DNA of 64,000 bases, from NCBI RefSeq assembly GCF_964204645.1, contig NC_134025.1, positions 18,380,001 through 18,444,000 of the forward strand, in the 5' to 3' direction. The position numbers and the translations under genes were made by a program. The notes below the pieces were generated by a model. It saw nothing but the letters and a program-made list of their open reading frames with translations. It was not told the DNA's origin and ran no database searches. This DNA comes from Tubulanus polymorphus (Eukaryota > Nemertea > Palaeonemertea > Tubulaniformes > Tubulanidae). Below are positions 31,881-45,000 of this stretch, one piece after another (positions within the stretch are counted from its first letter, which is position 1; each line of letters begins with the position of its first letter).

Positions 31881-32184
31881 GTAAACAATACAATATTAAA
31901 ACAGATATATACAATCGAGATTACATTTTTTGATATCTATATTACGAAGACCTTCAGTGTTATAATTTATAATTTTGTCCAGAATTCATTAATTACTGGA
32001 TTGTTTCCAATCATTCCTTCAATTTCTGGTAAATATCTGACTACTTCACTAAATGCTAATCCTAATATTTTGAATTTTTCACACCCCCAAGAAATCCCCG
32101 CAGTTTCTTTATCAAACATTGTAAGCCCTATATTCAGATAACCCCCGAAAATGATGTGGTCCCATAGGTGATTTGCTTTTCTAT

Positions 32185-32559
32185 TTAATATAGTTTTATA
32201 ACTTTTTTTAAGATATCAGTAATTTCAGCAAATGAAATAACTTCTACACTTTGTATTTCTGGAAAGTTTAAATGTTCTGTGTCAATGATTAATTTAGATT
32301 TTAAAAACTCGTTCAATTCTTCTCCACTCATTTTCTTAGTTTTCGATTCTTTGAGTCCAAACAGCAATTTAAGTCGCGTTGCTGGTAATTTTGGTAATTG
32401 TAGTTCGCGCGGTAATTGTTTATTATGTATTACATCACTCAGAATTTTCACCATTTCTTGATGATAATCCAAATGTTCTTGTAATTTTTGTGAAGTTTGT
32501 TCGTCAATTACGAGAGTTTCATCCTCCATTTCTATTGATTCCTGAGTTTCACTATCCAT
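32185..32559 (-). CDS. Fast-evolving small protein, 124 aa, candidate upstream exon
   Basis: A hydrophilic, Glu/Leu-rich frame (LQEHLDYHQEMVKILSDVI, then QLPKLPATRLKLLFGLKESK). It lies between the hairpin array and the HNH gene. Upstream on the same strand the segment 32740-32630 is strongly conserved in copy C (48960-48840), including a perfect splice donor GTAAGTAC at 32688-32681. The coding part itself is barely alignable. I see no known domain. Real gene probable, exact exon structure unknown. Confidence 0.45.
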   Translation of the reverse strand: MDSETQESIEMEDETLVIDEQTSQKLQEHLDYHQEMVKILSDVIHNKQLPRELQLPKLPATRLKLLFGLKESKTKKMSGEELNEFLKSKLIIDTEHLNFPEIQSVEVISFAEITDILKKVIKLY

Positions 32560-32957
32560 CGTTTCTGGTTCCTCTTCCGATGGTTGACTTGGAATTTCTG
32601 GTCGATTTCTGTCGTGAAAATGAATTACTGTACTTAAATATGTTTAAAGGTTTCCCTACTTCATAATAACTACAAAAACGGTACTTACATTTAGATTTAG
32701 AACTGTAAACTGTATTTTGAGAGAGAATATCCAATACGTACTATGTATGTGAATGTTGATTTCTAACTGCCGACGTGGCGCACGTTCGACCAAACTAATT
32801 ATTTCTGCACGTTTGCCTGGATTGTAACAGATGTTCTTTATGATGAAGTTAATTAATTCTTTAGAATTGAAAACAAGATATATTTGGCGACAGATGTTTT
32901 AGTAAACAAGAGCTATGTATTATAGACATACAAAGCTCAAATAGAATTGCCGGCTTT

Positions 32958-33626
32958 CTAACCACTGATTAAAACCTCAGAATGCGGTTGATTCTGTGAA
33001 ATACTATTCCATAATTCAACAAATGTCTTTGCTTTAACCAGTTGATCTAAATATAACTGTAAATCTAGTTTATTAGATTTAGTTATGTTTTCCTTCATTT
33101 CTAAAGGTCTTAAATTTCTCCAGCTCCAGATTAGCTTCTTATTATAATCATCACTCATGTCAAATTTAGAAATCGGCAACACATGATCAATATGAAAGTA
33201 TTCACCATAATTATCTATATTCATTTTATCGTCGAATTGATATATTATCCATGATATGAAAAATTCATCTGAACAACCCAATAAATTAGATAGTGTTTCT
33301 AAATGCGTTCCTTTGTTAAATAATTGTGTTAATCTAGACCTTAAACATTGTTTCACTTTAAAATTAAAATCTGTTTGATATCTTCCTCTCATATATTCTG
33401 TCATATAATCATTGTAAGCTTCTCTATTATCTTCTCGATATTGTTTGGTATATGGTTTTGTACAAGTTTTACAGCAATATTGAAAACCATCTTTGCTAAT
33501 CTTACGCTTATTAAATTCTGTTATAGCTAATTTATCTAATTCACATTTAGAACACTTCTTGTAGTATATATTTATGACACCAGTGTTATTTGTAATATTG
33601 ATAGTTTGTGGTTGTTCTGATTCCAT
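32958..33626 (-). CDS. HNH endonuclease (copy A)
   Basis: A 222-codon open frame; the start context is TATAATAAATGG. The N-terminal half carries two CX2C zinc pairs (CSKCELD and CCKTCTK). The C-terminal half carries the HNH core: [11 protein letters not shown], then WSWRNLRPL. The layout is that of free-standing HNH nucleases of large DNA viruses and phages. It is the outermost gene of the right arm, reading inward from the terminal repeat. Related copies lie at 41328-42048, 47315-47989 and, as a chimera, 49234-49485. Role in the element (homing, genome end processing or defence) is unknown. Confidence 0.88.
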   Translation of the reverse strand: MESEQPQTINITNNTGVINIYYKKCSKCELDKLAITEFNKRKISKDGFQYCCKTCTKPYTKQYREDNREAYNDYMTEYMRGRYQTDFNFKVKQCLRSRLTQLFNKGTHLETLSNLLGCSDEFFISWIIYQFDDKMNIDNYGEYFHIDHVLPISKFDMSDDYNKKLIWSWRNLRPLEMKENITKSNKLDLQLYLDQLVKAKTFVELWNSISQNQPHSEVLISG

Positions 33627-34184
<558 letters not shown>

Positions 34185-34465
34185 TGAAAAACCAGAAATT
34201 TCGTAAAGAGTACTTTCAGCATTCACTTCGTATCGGTCGTATTCCTCGAATACTTTTTCTTCGATGTCTACTGCTGACAACAACAGAATAATTTCATCGT
34301 GGTTCGTTGACAACACATGCAATTTCGACCGCATTTTATCGGCTATATTCGACAGTTTTTGAACGTCTTCAGGGTTATTGATGAAAGAATCGCTTTTGCA
34401 TCATTTACGAACCTTGTCAAGACTTTGCGCTGAGCAGTAGCTTTCAAACTTTCCAAATCCGACAT
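34185..34465 (-). pseudogene. Possible BEL/Pao gag N-terminal remnant
   Basis: The minus strand reads [20 protein letters not shown], a frameshift, then KLHVLSTNHDEIILLLSAVD followed by an acidic EEKVFEEYDRYEV segment. This order resembles the start of BEL/Pao gag proteins, which open with a basic helix and then an acidic D-E-YE segment. The match is by eye only and the piece is short. Confidence 0.35.
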
Positions 34466-34490
34466 TTTTCCTTTTCTTTTGCTCGATTAC

Positions 34491-34736
<246 letters not shown>

Positions 34737-34737
34737 A

Positions 34738-35385
34738 GGAGCATGCCGGGAACCCGCGAAAAATTAAGCGGGAAACGACGTGATTGGAGGGAAAATTCCC
34801 GACAATGCGTGTGACGATTTCCTCCCGATTCAAAATCATTTTCAATCGGGAGCCGAACCGGGAACCGATCTGAACCCTAATGTCCATTGTGGAGTTTATA
34901 AAATTAACTGTTCTGATTGTAACCTTTTTTACATTGGGGAAACTGGTAGGAATATTAAGGAACGTATTAAAGAACATAAACGGGATGTATTTAATGGGGT
35001 CAAATTAGAAAGTGGGGTAGTTTCTCATTCTTTGGTTACCGGACACAATTTTGATTTTTCTGGAGCCAATACTATTTTTCCCAACAGTAATCGTGCTAAA
35101 CGACATGTAGTTGAACTGCTTTGATTACCACTCATTCCGATCGTTCGGTCAACCTCAATAATGGTTTCAGCCCCCATAATAAACTTCTTTCAATATACGT
35201 CAGTGCTCTAGTCCCCATAACGTAATGTGCAGCGATTCGTATCCTATTTCAGGTATTAATACTGTGTATGTATTTGGCAAGTTATTATAGACTGAAGAAG
35301 GGTGGTAGGGTGGTAGTAACCACCCGAAATATTTCTCCTATGTTTTAAATAAACATTTTATCATTTAATTCATTTATTGTGGGAT
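34738..35385 (+). mobile_element. Penelope-like element, 3' fragment
   Basis: The fragment holds the end of the Penelope protein with its GIY-YIG endonuclease (CGVYKINC, FYIGETGRNIKERIKEHKRD; 34849-35124), a disrupted C-terminus (to about 35200) and a 3' region with the hairpin GGGTGGTA...TAACCACCC followed by GAAATATTTCTC (about 35290-35340), a position where such elements carry a hairpin. Its 5' edge touches the (TA)n tract. The RT part is missing. Confidence 0.8.
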
Positions 35386-35644
35386 TTTATTTGTATCGTT
35401 TTATCACGGATATTATGATCTGCAATTGATTCAACAAGCACATGTGCGCGCTAGTACGCGAAGACTATGTATTATCGAAAAAAAATAATCATCATTTGTT
35501 CACCGTATTCACTGACCTACAGTGCTACTCACTTATATACGATTATCATGGCATATACAACGGTAGCAACACTTACAATGGCAAGAATGTATTTATTCAA
35601 ATCACTCCTAAAACGATAAAATACCACATGAAATGTCTAGTGAC
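35386..35644. other. Intergenic DNA without recognisable feature
   Basis: No domain, repeat partner or RNA is visible. A short open frame here (35442-35657) has no supporting feature. Confidence 0.5.
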
Positions 35645-38600
35645 ACGCGCCTGCTAACATAAACAATAACAGTGAGCACGTGCTGAAATTGCCGATTTAA
35701 AAGTGATATTTCTCAGTAATCGCTGATTAACTAAAATTCAAACCATTTCCATATTTGATATTTGTGAATACATCACATTTGAAAATGAATTTTACACAAT
35801 ATTCTATTTTGATGGCATTTGCCCTTTAATGTTCAGTTTAAACGTCTTGAACGTAAAAGTTTGACAAGTTTCGCTTATTGATACCGATACGCACGTTCAC
35901 GCGAGTGAAATGTGCACGTTACAGGCTCAAATGCGCACGTTAGAATTACAAATCGAAACGTTGTTCGTTCAAAACCCCAAGTGATAAATCTTTTGCATTT
36001 AGTGGGAAAGAATACCTAAGTTAGCTCGCTACCTACAATAAAAATCTTACAAGACTTTTCAAGTGACAAATTTAAGTATTAGAGCTAGTAGTACTAACAA
36101 AGGGTTCAGTGAATGATAAAAGAGATAAGTAGGGGGGTACTGGCCAAGATCACCACGAACAGCGGCGTTTAATGACCGCTGATTTACACGTAACAGGTAT
36201 TTGCCGAATCTAACGAATAGGTTTTGGAGTGTGGCAAGGGGAGTGTGGCAAATACTGTAAAAGTTTGAGGGTTCCATGTTAGTAACAGATGATGATCCCC
36301 AAATTTCGCAAAAGTAACTAATAATCGGGTGAATGAGCGAGTTGAAAAGCGTATAAGCTGTGCTTACGAAGCTGTGGTTACGTTATTTCTGATATCAATC
36401 GGTTTTAAATAGAGCCTTATTGGCATGTTCGTTCAATCGTTCACATGCATCTTTGAATTTTCCTGAAGGGGTGAAAATAATTCCTAAGTAACAATAATTT
36501 TTGACTATTTCGATTGGGGTGTTAGCAAAATAGAAGTTGTGTTTCTTTATAAGCCGGCCGCTTTTTGTGAAGATGATTATCTTTGTCTTTGCAAGGTTTA
36601 CGGTAAGACCCCATTCGAGGCAATATGTTTCTATGTTATCTAGAGCTGTTTGGAGACCCGTGGCTTATCTGCTTATAATGACGTGATCGTCAGCATATAA
36701 AAGACAGTTAATTTCAGCATCATGCAGGGTAACCGGGTCACACTTCTCGAATACATTGGGTAGATCACTGGTAAATAAATCAAATAGCAGTGGGCTGAGC
36801 CCGCAGCCTTGCTTCACACCCACATTTGATGGAAAAGGTTCACTGAGGGCTCCATTTGACTTTTAAACATTGTTCTCATTAGAGTAAATGCTTCGAATGA
36901 CAGATAGAAAGTTTCCACCGACTTCCAACTGGGAGAGTTTGTAGAGGAGAGCATGGCGTGGCACGGAATCAAAAGCAGATTAAAGGTCAACAAAGCAGAT
37001 GTAAAGGTTCTGCCTCGACAGCTTATTAACATATTTGTCAATAATTGCCTTGAGCGTTAGGATATGGTCAGCAGTGTGCATACCTTTTCTGAAACTCAAC
37101 TGAACTGTTTTCAAGAGAGAATTTATAGAGGCACTCATTGAGGATGCTGCAGAATGATTTACCAAGATTGCTGCCTATAGCAATGCCACGGTAATTTGAA
37201 CAGTTGTTTTTATCCCCCTTTTTAAAAACAGGATGGAGAATATTGCAACGCCAAGCTTTGGGGAAACATCCGGAGTTTAATATACTGTTAAAATAATTTA
37301 CATAGATGGGGCAAAAGTATAGTACCACTGTCCTTGATCATTTCATTCAAGATATTATCTATACCACAGGCTTTTCGGGATTTTATTTTTGTTTCACATT
37401 TCAAGGTTCCAGCGCAGGTAATTTTAAAGTTAAGTTCATTAAAGACTGATGGTATCCGCCGCTAAGGAGGGAGTTCAACTTAGTTTCAGAGGTTGTTCCG
37501 ATACGGGAGGAGTTAAGTAGTTTAGTCAAGTGGTCGATCTACTCGTCGGTAGTTATCCCGGATTTTGCAGTGGTTTTGTCTAAATTTCTTAGTTATCGAA
37601 AAGACCCAAGAACTCTCTCGGATCCCTGGTCCGGAGTTGGTCCATCTGGGTCAAGATATTTTGCCTCAAGGTTGACTTCTTGCGATTTAGCAGGGATTTA
37701 TATTTTTTCTTTTGCTGGTGGAAGTCACTATGTAGTGTACGGTTATAGGGGTCCTTACGTAATAGAGAGGCCAAACGTAGAATGTTTTTTTTAGTATTCT
37801 ACGCTCAGAATCGAACCATTTTTAGAGTTTTTACATGGCTTTTCTTTAGTACCTGTCAGGTTTTTTTTACCGAGTTTACGTTTGATTGATGCCTTAAAGC
37901 AGGCTTTGGAGTAAATTTTCTCAAGGGCTTCGATATTATCTGAGATACTGTTGATACTTTCTAAACCCTGTATGTCGTTTTGGATGTCATTAGAGCACAA
38001 CGCATCCATGTATTTCGTGTCATCCCCAGGTTGCCAAATAAATTTGTTGGAGCACACCTGAGGTGATGGGTGACAGATGTTCGTTTTGGGGCAACATAAT
38101 TTTATGCCATATTCACTGGTTATTACAGTAGACAAAACCCAGTGTATTGAATATATTAGGATTATTTACATTAAAAGTATCGATTATAGGGATCATATTC
38201 AAAGAACAGAGTAGAATTCAAAGAACAAAGAATAGAGTAGTCGATAACACTGGGGGAACCAGTGTGGCTGAAACAAGTATGGGCACCCATGATATCCCCG
38301 ATTGTCCTATCATTGAGTATCCGAAGCCCTGATGTTTTACATAAGTCTAACAGTTTTCGGCCATGGTGGTCGATAGTATGCAGGTCAGAGTTTGCTCTGC
38401 CTAGTGCGTCGTCTGCAAGGGGGTCAATGTAGTCAAAAACATCACAGCTTAATGGGACATTTTTACAGAAGTCCGGATCAGTGGATGTTTTGGCATTGAA
38501 ATAAACACAGATAAGGCAAAGGCTTCTGTTGAGTAAGTGGCGGTATCATTTTGTAAGAGCTCAAATATATCATCACCTAATTTAGAGACTGTGGATGACC

Positions 38601-39192
38601 GAGGGCATATGATTGAAAAAGGACTTGCCCAAGGAAGCCACATGTATTCGGTAGAGGAGACCGGCATAATTTTTATACCGTCTTTTAAGTAATCTTTGAT
38701 AAATACAGCAATGCCACCAAAATTGCGCGGGGCATTTTACTACGGGGACGCGCGGTTGTTTTTGAAAATGCAATAGCCATTTAAGTGCAGGACGTCCTTA
38801 TTAGAACAGTGTGTCTCTACTAACCCAAAAATATCGTATTTTCATAATATATTCTGTACATCATAGTTATCTAATTTACAGACACGTTGATTAGCGATTC
38901 GACTATGAATACCATCAACATTCCAAAAGCCTATTTAGATGTTGCTCTTAAGCTTGGGTGAACGCATAATTACGATAAAAGGTATCCAAAAATTGGACTT
39001 GAGGTTAAAATGGATCTTTAAAGAGCCGTCAAAATAGAATATTGTGTAAGATTCATTTTCATATGTGATGTATTCACAAATATCAAATATGGAATTGGTT
39101 TGAATTTCAGTTCAGCCATTACTGAGAAATATTACTTTTTAATCGGCAATTTCAGCACGTGCTCACTGTTATTGTTTATCCTAGCAGGTGCG
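35645..39192. repeat. Inverted repeat arms (35645-35832 / 39012-39192) around a LINE
   Basis: The left arm contains AATAACAGTGAGCACGTGCTG, AAATTGCCGATTTAAAAGT and ACAATATTCTATTTTGA. The right arm is its reverse complement with about 10 percent change. A decayed LINE fills the space between them. The arms could be terminal repeats of a DNA transposon that took a LINE insertion, or a palindromic duplication of the LINE target. No target duplication settles it. Confidence 0.65.
35838..38990 (-). mobile_element. Decayed CR1/L2-like LINE (endonuclease-RT remnants)
   Basis: On the minus strand: endonuclease scraps (38900-38150), a linker frame (37791-38135), the start of the RT (PVFKKGDKNNCSNYRGIAIG, near 37230), a palm segment (ICFVDL, near 36985), a LLYADDHVII catalytic box (near 36690) and a C-terminus (36277-36059) with about 240 bases of 3' UTR. 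Many stops and shifts break it. Its 3' end is the same family as 10880-11172 on the other strand. It differs from the LINE at 346-5750. Confidence 0.8.
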
Positions 39193-39287
39193 TGTTTCTG
39201 ACGTCATCTCTGACAAACGCTCGCGGCTTTCAGTGACTCCATTTCCCGTATCATAAACACGCACTTGTTATGATCTGATGATGGCCC

Positions 39288-40271
39288 CTAAATTATCGGG
39301 GTAAGAGATTCCATTGGAGCGGATTCTACTCTGCGTGTTATATGAGTATATGGTGGAACTGTAATGGTCATATCTTCAGCAAAATTGTCCGGCATCTCTA
39401 CACAGTTTTCACAAGTCAATCTACGGGTGCTGGATGAAAACACGTATAATTGGTATGTGGGCAAACGAGTACACTTGAAATGAGTCCATTTTTGACAAAC
39501 GGAGCACAGAATCATATCTTGTGTATCTTTAACTTGACACGAGCAGTTAACAGGGGCGACGGATACAACCGGTACATCCGGTATATTCTTCCTCGCACCT
39601 TCATTAGCAAGACGGTCAGCTATTTCATTGCCAGCGATGCCGGCGTGGCCCTTCGTATGTACCCATTTGACGTTAATATGTTTGCACGCCTCTTCAAGTT
39701 GAGTCCATAGATCAAAATGAGTGTCCCTTCTGGCTTTCCAATCGGCTAGGTGGCAAGTAATGCCATCTATCACATACATACTGTCAGTTTTGATGATAAC
39801 CGCATCTAATTTTTTATCGTGAGCCTGGTTTACAGCAGTTATAGCAGCAGTAAGTTTGGCGCGGTTGTTTGTAGGAGTAACACCATCATCTAACCTGGCA
39901 CTAACATTGAACATGGAGTCAGGACCCCAATATACGCCATACCCCCAGCAGCCTGGTCATTACCATTATCTATACATGCACCATCCCAGAAAACTTCAGG
40001 TGTGCCAACAGGAGTGCAGAAATCCTTTAGACTAATAGGTGCTTTTAAAGACCCCAAGGTGTCTAGCGTGTAAACATCAACAGCATCGTTGGCTATGCCA
40101 CCATGATTCAGAAAAGCACAGGCCTGTTCTTTAGTTGGTGAATTTCTTATGCTTCGCGCCGGAGTAGCCAGCCACAATATCTTTAGCCGACGCCCAGTCC
40201 GGGAAAATGCCCCTCATTCTCCCGGCAGCTATTGCATAACATGTCACGTTCTTGGTTTTGTTGGTCGCCAT
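39288..40271 (-). pseudogene. RNase H1-like protein with C-terminal PHD finger, intronless
   Basis: Three parts in order. An N-terminal hybrid-binding domain (YAIAAGRMRGIFPDW, VAGYSGAKHKKF) as in eukaryotic RNase H1. A type I RNase H core with Asp sites in FWDGACIDNG, IIKTDSMYVIDG and GNEIADRLAN. A PHD-type zinc finger (CSCQV ... CSVCQKWTHFKC ... CENC). The catalytic Glu expected in NNRAELTA is Lys here (AAA), a single transition that should kill activity. Frameshifts lie near 40140 and 39915. RNase H1 degrades RNA in RNA-DNA hybrids. Whether this is a host retrocopy or part of a mobile element cannot be decided here. Confidence 0.8.
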
Positions 40272-40714
40272 ATTTGATTTCGGAAGTATCAGACTTACGA
40301 ACTTTCTTTTTGTATAGTAGTACACAGCTCGTTGACTTTCAAAGGCAGTAGAGTGAAGTAGAATCTGCCCTACATGCAACTGAAGCTGGTATATGACTTC
40401 TTGATCTTCTGTAGTGTATATTATACGTTTCGAATAGAGTTTTATGCCATCATTTTATCGCAGCAGCAACAAGTTGGTGCTGCCATCTATCCAATCACAT
40501 CGTGCCAATCACAGCGCTTCTCTAACCGACACGCGGCTTCCTTGGATTTCCCGTATTAGTCAAGCGAACGAGGAAGTATTTCGCAAGTTGATATATGACG
40601 TAATGCAAAAGCGCCAGTAATGATTGAAATCGCGCGTCTTGAGGCCAGGGGAGCTGGTGGTGGAAGCGTGTTCGGGAGTCACCGGACCCCTGGCAAGTGA
40701 GGATGGATGTTTTT
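40272..40714. other. Upstream region of the RNase H1 pseudogene, no feature seen
   Basis: Higher-GC DNA than the Polinton parts. I see no gene or repeat partner. Confidence 0.4.
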
Positions 40715-41025
40715 CGATATTTAGATATTAACATGTTGTCCTGGTTTGAATTTTGGTTCACCAAGATCATGTGTTACAAACGCACCATACAAATTATTCC
40801 AAACAACTTCTGAATTATCTATTTTTAGCTTGTATAGGTTTCGTGCCAATACTTGAATGTTAAGAATTATTATAACCTTTAACTAAATCTTATACATCGC
40901 TTTATTTATTTGTTTCATTGGCAGTAAAATATTTCCACATTCTTGTTTTCAATGTTTTATAAAATCTTTCTATAATAGATGCTTTTTTATCTGGGTGCTA
41001 GAAAAATATTCTACACCATTATCAG
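40715..41025 (-). pseudogene. Polinton integrase fragment
   Basis: The segment matches, with about 15 percent change, the region of the copy A integrase gene around its catalytic Glu and the following linker (about 29395-29690). Shared stretches include AATATTTCCACATTCT and TCTATAATAGATGC. It has several stops. It shows that Polinton scraps are spread outside the larger copies. Confidence 0.8.
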
Positions 41026-41327
41026 GATCGCCAAATCTCATAATTCCCCGAATTTCATAAAAATTCGATTTCAAATTTGCCATTCCACATTAGTTTATCC
41101 CAAAAATTCTACATTTTTTTCGCAGGCGTCAAATAATTTATTGAAATTAAAAATCTTGTTATTTTAATTTTATTTTAATTAAATTATATGTTATATGTAT
41201 AAGATACATATCAATACGTATCTAATACGTATCTGATACAATAATACTTGAGACCCCATTTAATTAATTATTATTTATACAATATATTTTAGATTTCAAT
41301 ATATTTTTATGTGAATCATATTATTAT
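41026..41327. other. AT-rich intergenic DNA, no feature seen
   Basis: Contains a few ATACGTATCTAATACGTATC-type short repeats near 41210-41240. Nothing else is recognisable. Confidence 0.4.
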
Positions 41328-42048
41328 TTAACCACTAAATAATGACTCAGTATACGGTTCATTATTTGGATTATTGTTCCATTGCTCAATAAATTTCTTT
41401 ACTTTTTCTAACAGGTTTATATATAATTGTTGATCTAGTTTGTTAGATTTACTCATATTTTCTTTCTTTTCGAGAGGCCTTAAATTTTTCCAACTCCAAA
41501 TTAACTTCTTATTATATTCATCATTCATATTAGATTTAGATATTGGTAACACGGGGTCGATATGAAAGTTATTACCGTATTTTCTGTCATTCATTTTATC
41601 ATCGATCTGATATATATAATCCATGATTTTAAAAATTCATCTGAAAAACCAAATAAATTAGATAGTGTAGCTGAATGTTTATCTTTATTGAATAATTGTC
41701 TTAACCTAGATCTTAAACATTGTTTCAATTTAAAATTAAAATTTGATAATATTTGTTATTATATTCTGTATTATCCGCTCGCCATTGTTTTTGATACTCT
41801 CGTACATGATCACAATTATCATCTCTCCATTGTTCTAGATATTCTTGAAAATAATTCATATTATCTTTTCGATATTGTTTATTATGTACCTTTTTGCAAT
41901 TTTTTCAATAATATTGCTTGCCATCTTTTCTAATCTTATGTTTACCAAATTCTGTTAACGATTTACTTAATTCACATTTAGAACATATCTTATATATATT
42001 AACAACACTATGTGTAATATCAATAGTTTGTGATTGTTCTGCCTCCAT
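41328..42048 (-). pseudogene. HNH endonuclease, decayed copy next to PolB (copy C)
   Basis: Homologous over its length to the HNH genes at 32958-33626 and 47315-47989. The start keeps TATAATAAATGG. The HNH core reads HIDPVLPIS, so the second His of HxxH/DH is lost (Pro), and frameshifts lie near 41625-41780 and 41930. It starts 36 bases from the 3' end of the copy C polymerase gene, a location different from that in copy A, which suggests that the HNH gene moves on its own or by recombination. Confidence 0.75.
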
Positions 42049-42083
42049 TTATTATACAAATTTTTACTAAAATTAAGTCATAA

Positions 42084-45000
42084 TTATTTACATGATAGAA
42101 TTCTGTTCATTATCTCATTTTCTTTATCTTCTTCCTTTTTGAATTTTAAGTATTCATCTAAATTACAACCATACGCAACTGTGTGCATACCATCGTCTAA
42201 TATATACCTTTTATCATCGGAAGGGTTCAAACTAACATTTCCTATCTCTTCAATAAACAATTTGTGGTCCTCTGACCTTAGATATTTCATTTTATTTTTC
42301 CTAACTTCTTCATTAAATATACAATTGATATAATCTTTAAAATGAATATTTTTTCCACTACACTTTTGGTTATTCCATTTAACCTTTTAGCTTCAGGATC
42401 TTTAGTTTTATAACTATGCATCTTCGATCTAATACCTATGAACTCTGTCATTTCTTTTCCACCTAATTCATCTTTAAATTTACATGGAACTTTTTATATT
42501 ATCATTGTTTAACAATTCATGATTTTTAGGATAGTTGCTGAAATCAAAATGATCTTTTAATCTGTTTAAATCATCTGTTATGTTTTATCTTTAATACGTA
42601 AGGATCTGTATTTTTTATGATTAATGGGTGCCACAATTAAATGTACCATCTTCTGCTGTTAAATCATAAACATAGTCATTTGGATTGGATTTTTCAAATA
42701 TATCTCTAACTTCTTCTGTTAGTTAATTTTCTACATGCGTTGATTGAAATACATGTGGTATCATTTCTAATATAAACTACCATATCAAATCCTGATGAAT
42801 TGCATAATATATTAAATCCTGATATAGCACCTTTTCCTTTTTGTACCAAAGATATAGTTTTTGTTTTTGTATATTCTTTTGAACCATCTGCAGCATAGAA
42901 CCCAATTAAGAACCATTTTCTTAAAATTTATTTTGCATTTAATATATAATCTGGCACTATTGTTTCTTTGGTAGAAGTATTACTTTTAACTATTGCATGA
43001 ATATAGAATTCATCATTATATTTTAAAGCAAAATCTTTAGGATTATTTACATCTATTCCATAAACCTTTGTAAATTTCATAAAATCTATGATTCTAAAAA
43101 CTTTATGCGAATAAACTTCTTCACAGTTATTTTTAATTCTTTCTAATAATTTCAAATCTTGATTACATAAATACGACTAATATTTATTGCCTCCAACGTA
43201 TTTATAAACCCCGGCAGAACCATCACACATAAAAATCCTTTAATGAAATAGTTTTTCTTCTAATGTTTCTGGTTCTACGTTATAGATATTATTGATTATT
43301 TCATCAAATGACATATGATTCATTCTTTGAAAAAATCTCTTATGTAATAATTCATCCCCAATTTTTATATCAGTTGGTTTGATTTATATCACCATTTTTT
43401 TTATCAAACTATGATCTTCGGTAACATCTACGTACCCTAATTTAGTTCTAACTCTATAAATCTTTTTATTTGTTTTACGTATAATAATATTTTTTAATTT
43501 TGTCCATCCATTCTTTGTCCTAAAATCCATTAATTGTTTTCCATTTATTTGTATTAATTCCTTTTCACCATATGAAATATTAAGTTCATTTTGTTTACGT
43601 ATTATTGCGGAGAATCTTCTTATTAATATTTCTTTATTATATTTCAATAATATTGGGGTGTCTGCTGTTACAGAATCAAAATATAAGATTTTTATATGCT
43701 TTTCTCCAAAAAGTGGTTGTAAAACATTATAATAAAATTAATAAATTAATAATTTTGATATTTCTAAGACCGCTGTTCCGACATAAATTGATTTATTAGA
43801 ATTCATAGACGTTCTACGTAGTTTTACAGCAGCTAAAATTTTATCAAATATTCTGTTACCTATGAACTTAGGATATGATTGTAAATATCTTATTCTTTAA
43901 CCATTACTAACTAACTCAATATCATTTCAATTCCTAATATTTTCACACGTCTTACCATAGAATGCATTATTCATTATCTTGAAGAAATCTTTCTCAAAAT
44001 CAGTTTTTAGCTTTAGTTCATTGCGTAGTATAAAAATCTATATATTTTTGTAACCATTTAGATTGAATGACATATATTACATTATATGTACTTTTTAAGA
44101 TATCATTCCTTGTTGCATATTTTGTGTTAGTATTAATTTTTCTGTATTTTGGTAATTTGATAATTCTTCATGTGTAACAGTTTTATTTTCTGGACAGTAT
44201 GCTAGATTATTTGATTTAAATTTAATATGTTCAGGGTATTCTAAGTCCGCAACAAAGAAGTATCCAGGATCTGAATCATCTGCAATATCTAGAATTTGTT
44301 TCTTCCAATCAAATTTATCAACATTTTCATCTTGTAAAACTTCAGTTATTTCAAATACTTCATAAGGCTGTGGTTCCATCATTGCCCAACTATATAGATT
44401 ATTTGCATTTATACATAATAATTTGTAACAAGGATAATCATTTATATTAAAACAGCTATCACCTAATACACCTGAAACGCCTCCTCTTGTAGATTTTTCA
44501 AATAATAATAACTGATCTATATTTGTTAATAAATCCATTCTTATTCCTGTAAATTTTAACCCGCAGTCCCATCTTAAACCAGGACTTGAATAACAGTGGC
44601 AAGGATCGGTATTAAAATATTTTAGATTTTCATCTCTAAATCTTTCAAATATATCAGTTGATAATAATACATCTGATTTTAAATATAGTTCAAATAGTTC
44701 ACCATGATTTTTTATTTTAAAATGATACCATATTTTTATTGTTCTATTATATTCTTCATCTTTTACATATTCGAATCTTCATACATCCTAACATTGTTCC
44801 TTTGTAACCTCAGTTACATTAAAATCATTATGATTTTTATAAAAAGAATATGGTATGGCACCTTTATATCTTATTAATTGAAAATCATTATCTTTTGGAT
44901 AGTTTTGTTTCATAATTTGTATTTCGTCATCGATTATACTTTTGGATAAATTATCTAATGATCTATTTAAAAATCTATATGAGTCTATAAATCGTAAACA

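Noticed and set aside
35442-35657. 71-codon plus-strand ORF near the inverted repeat arm
   Set aside because: No domain, and its end lies inside the repeat arm.
41562-42333. Plus-strand ORFs of 99-123 codons
   Set aside because: Antisense to the decayed HNH gene and the polymerase C-terminus, both supported by homology.
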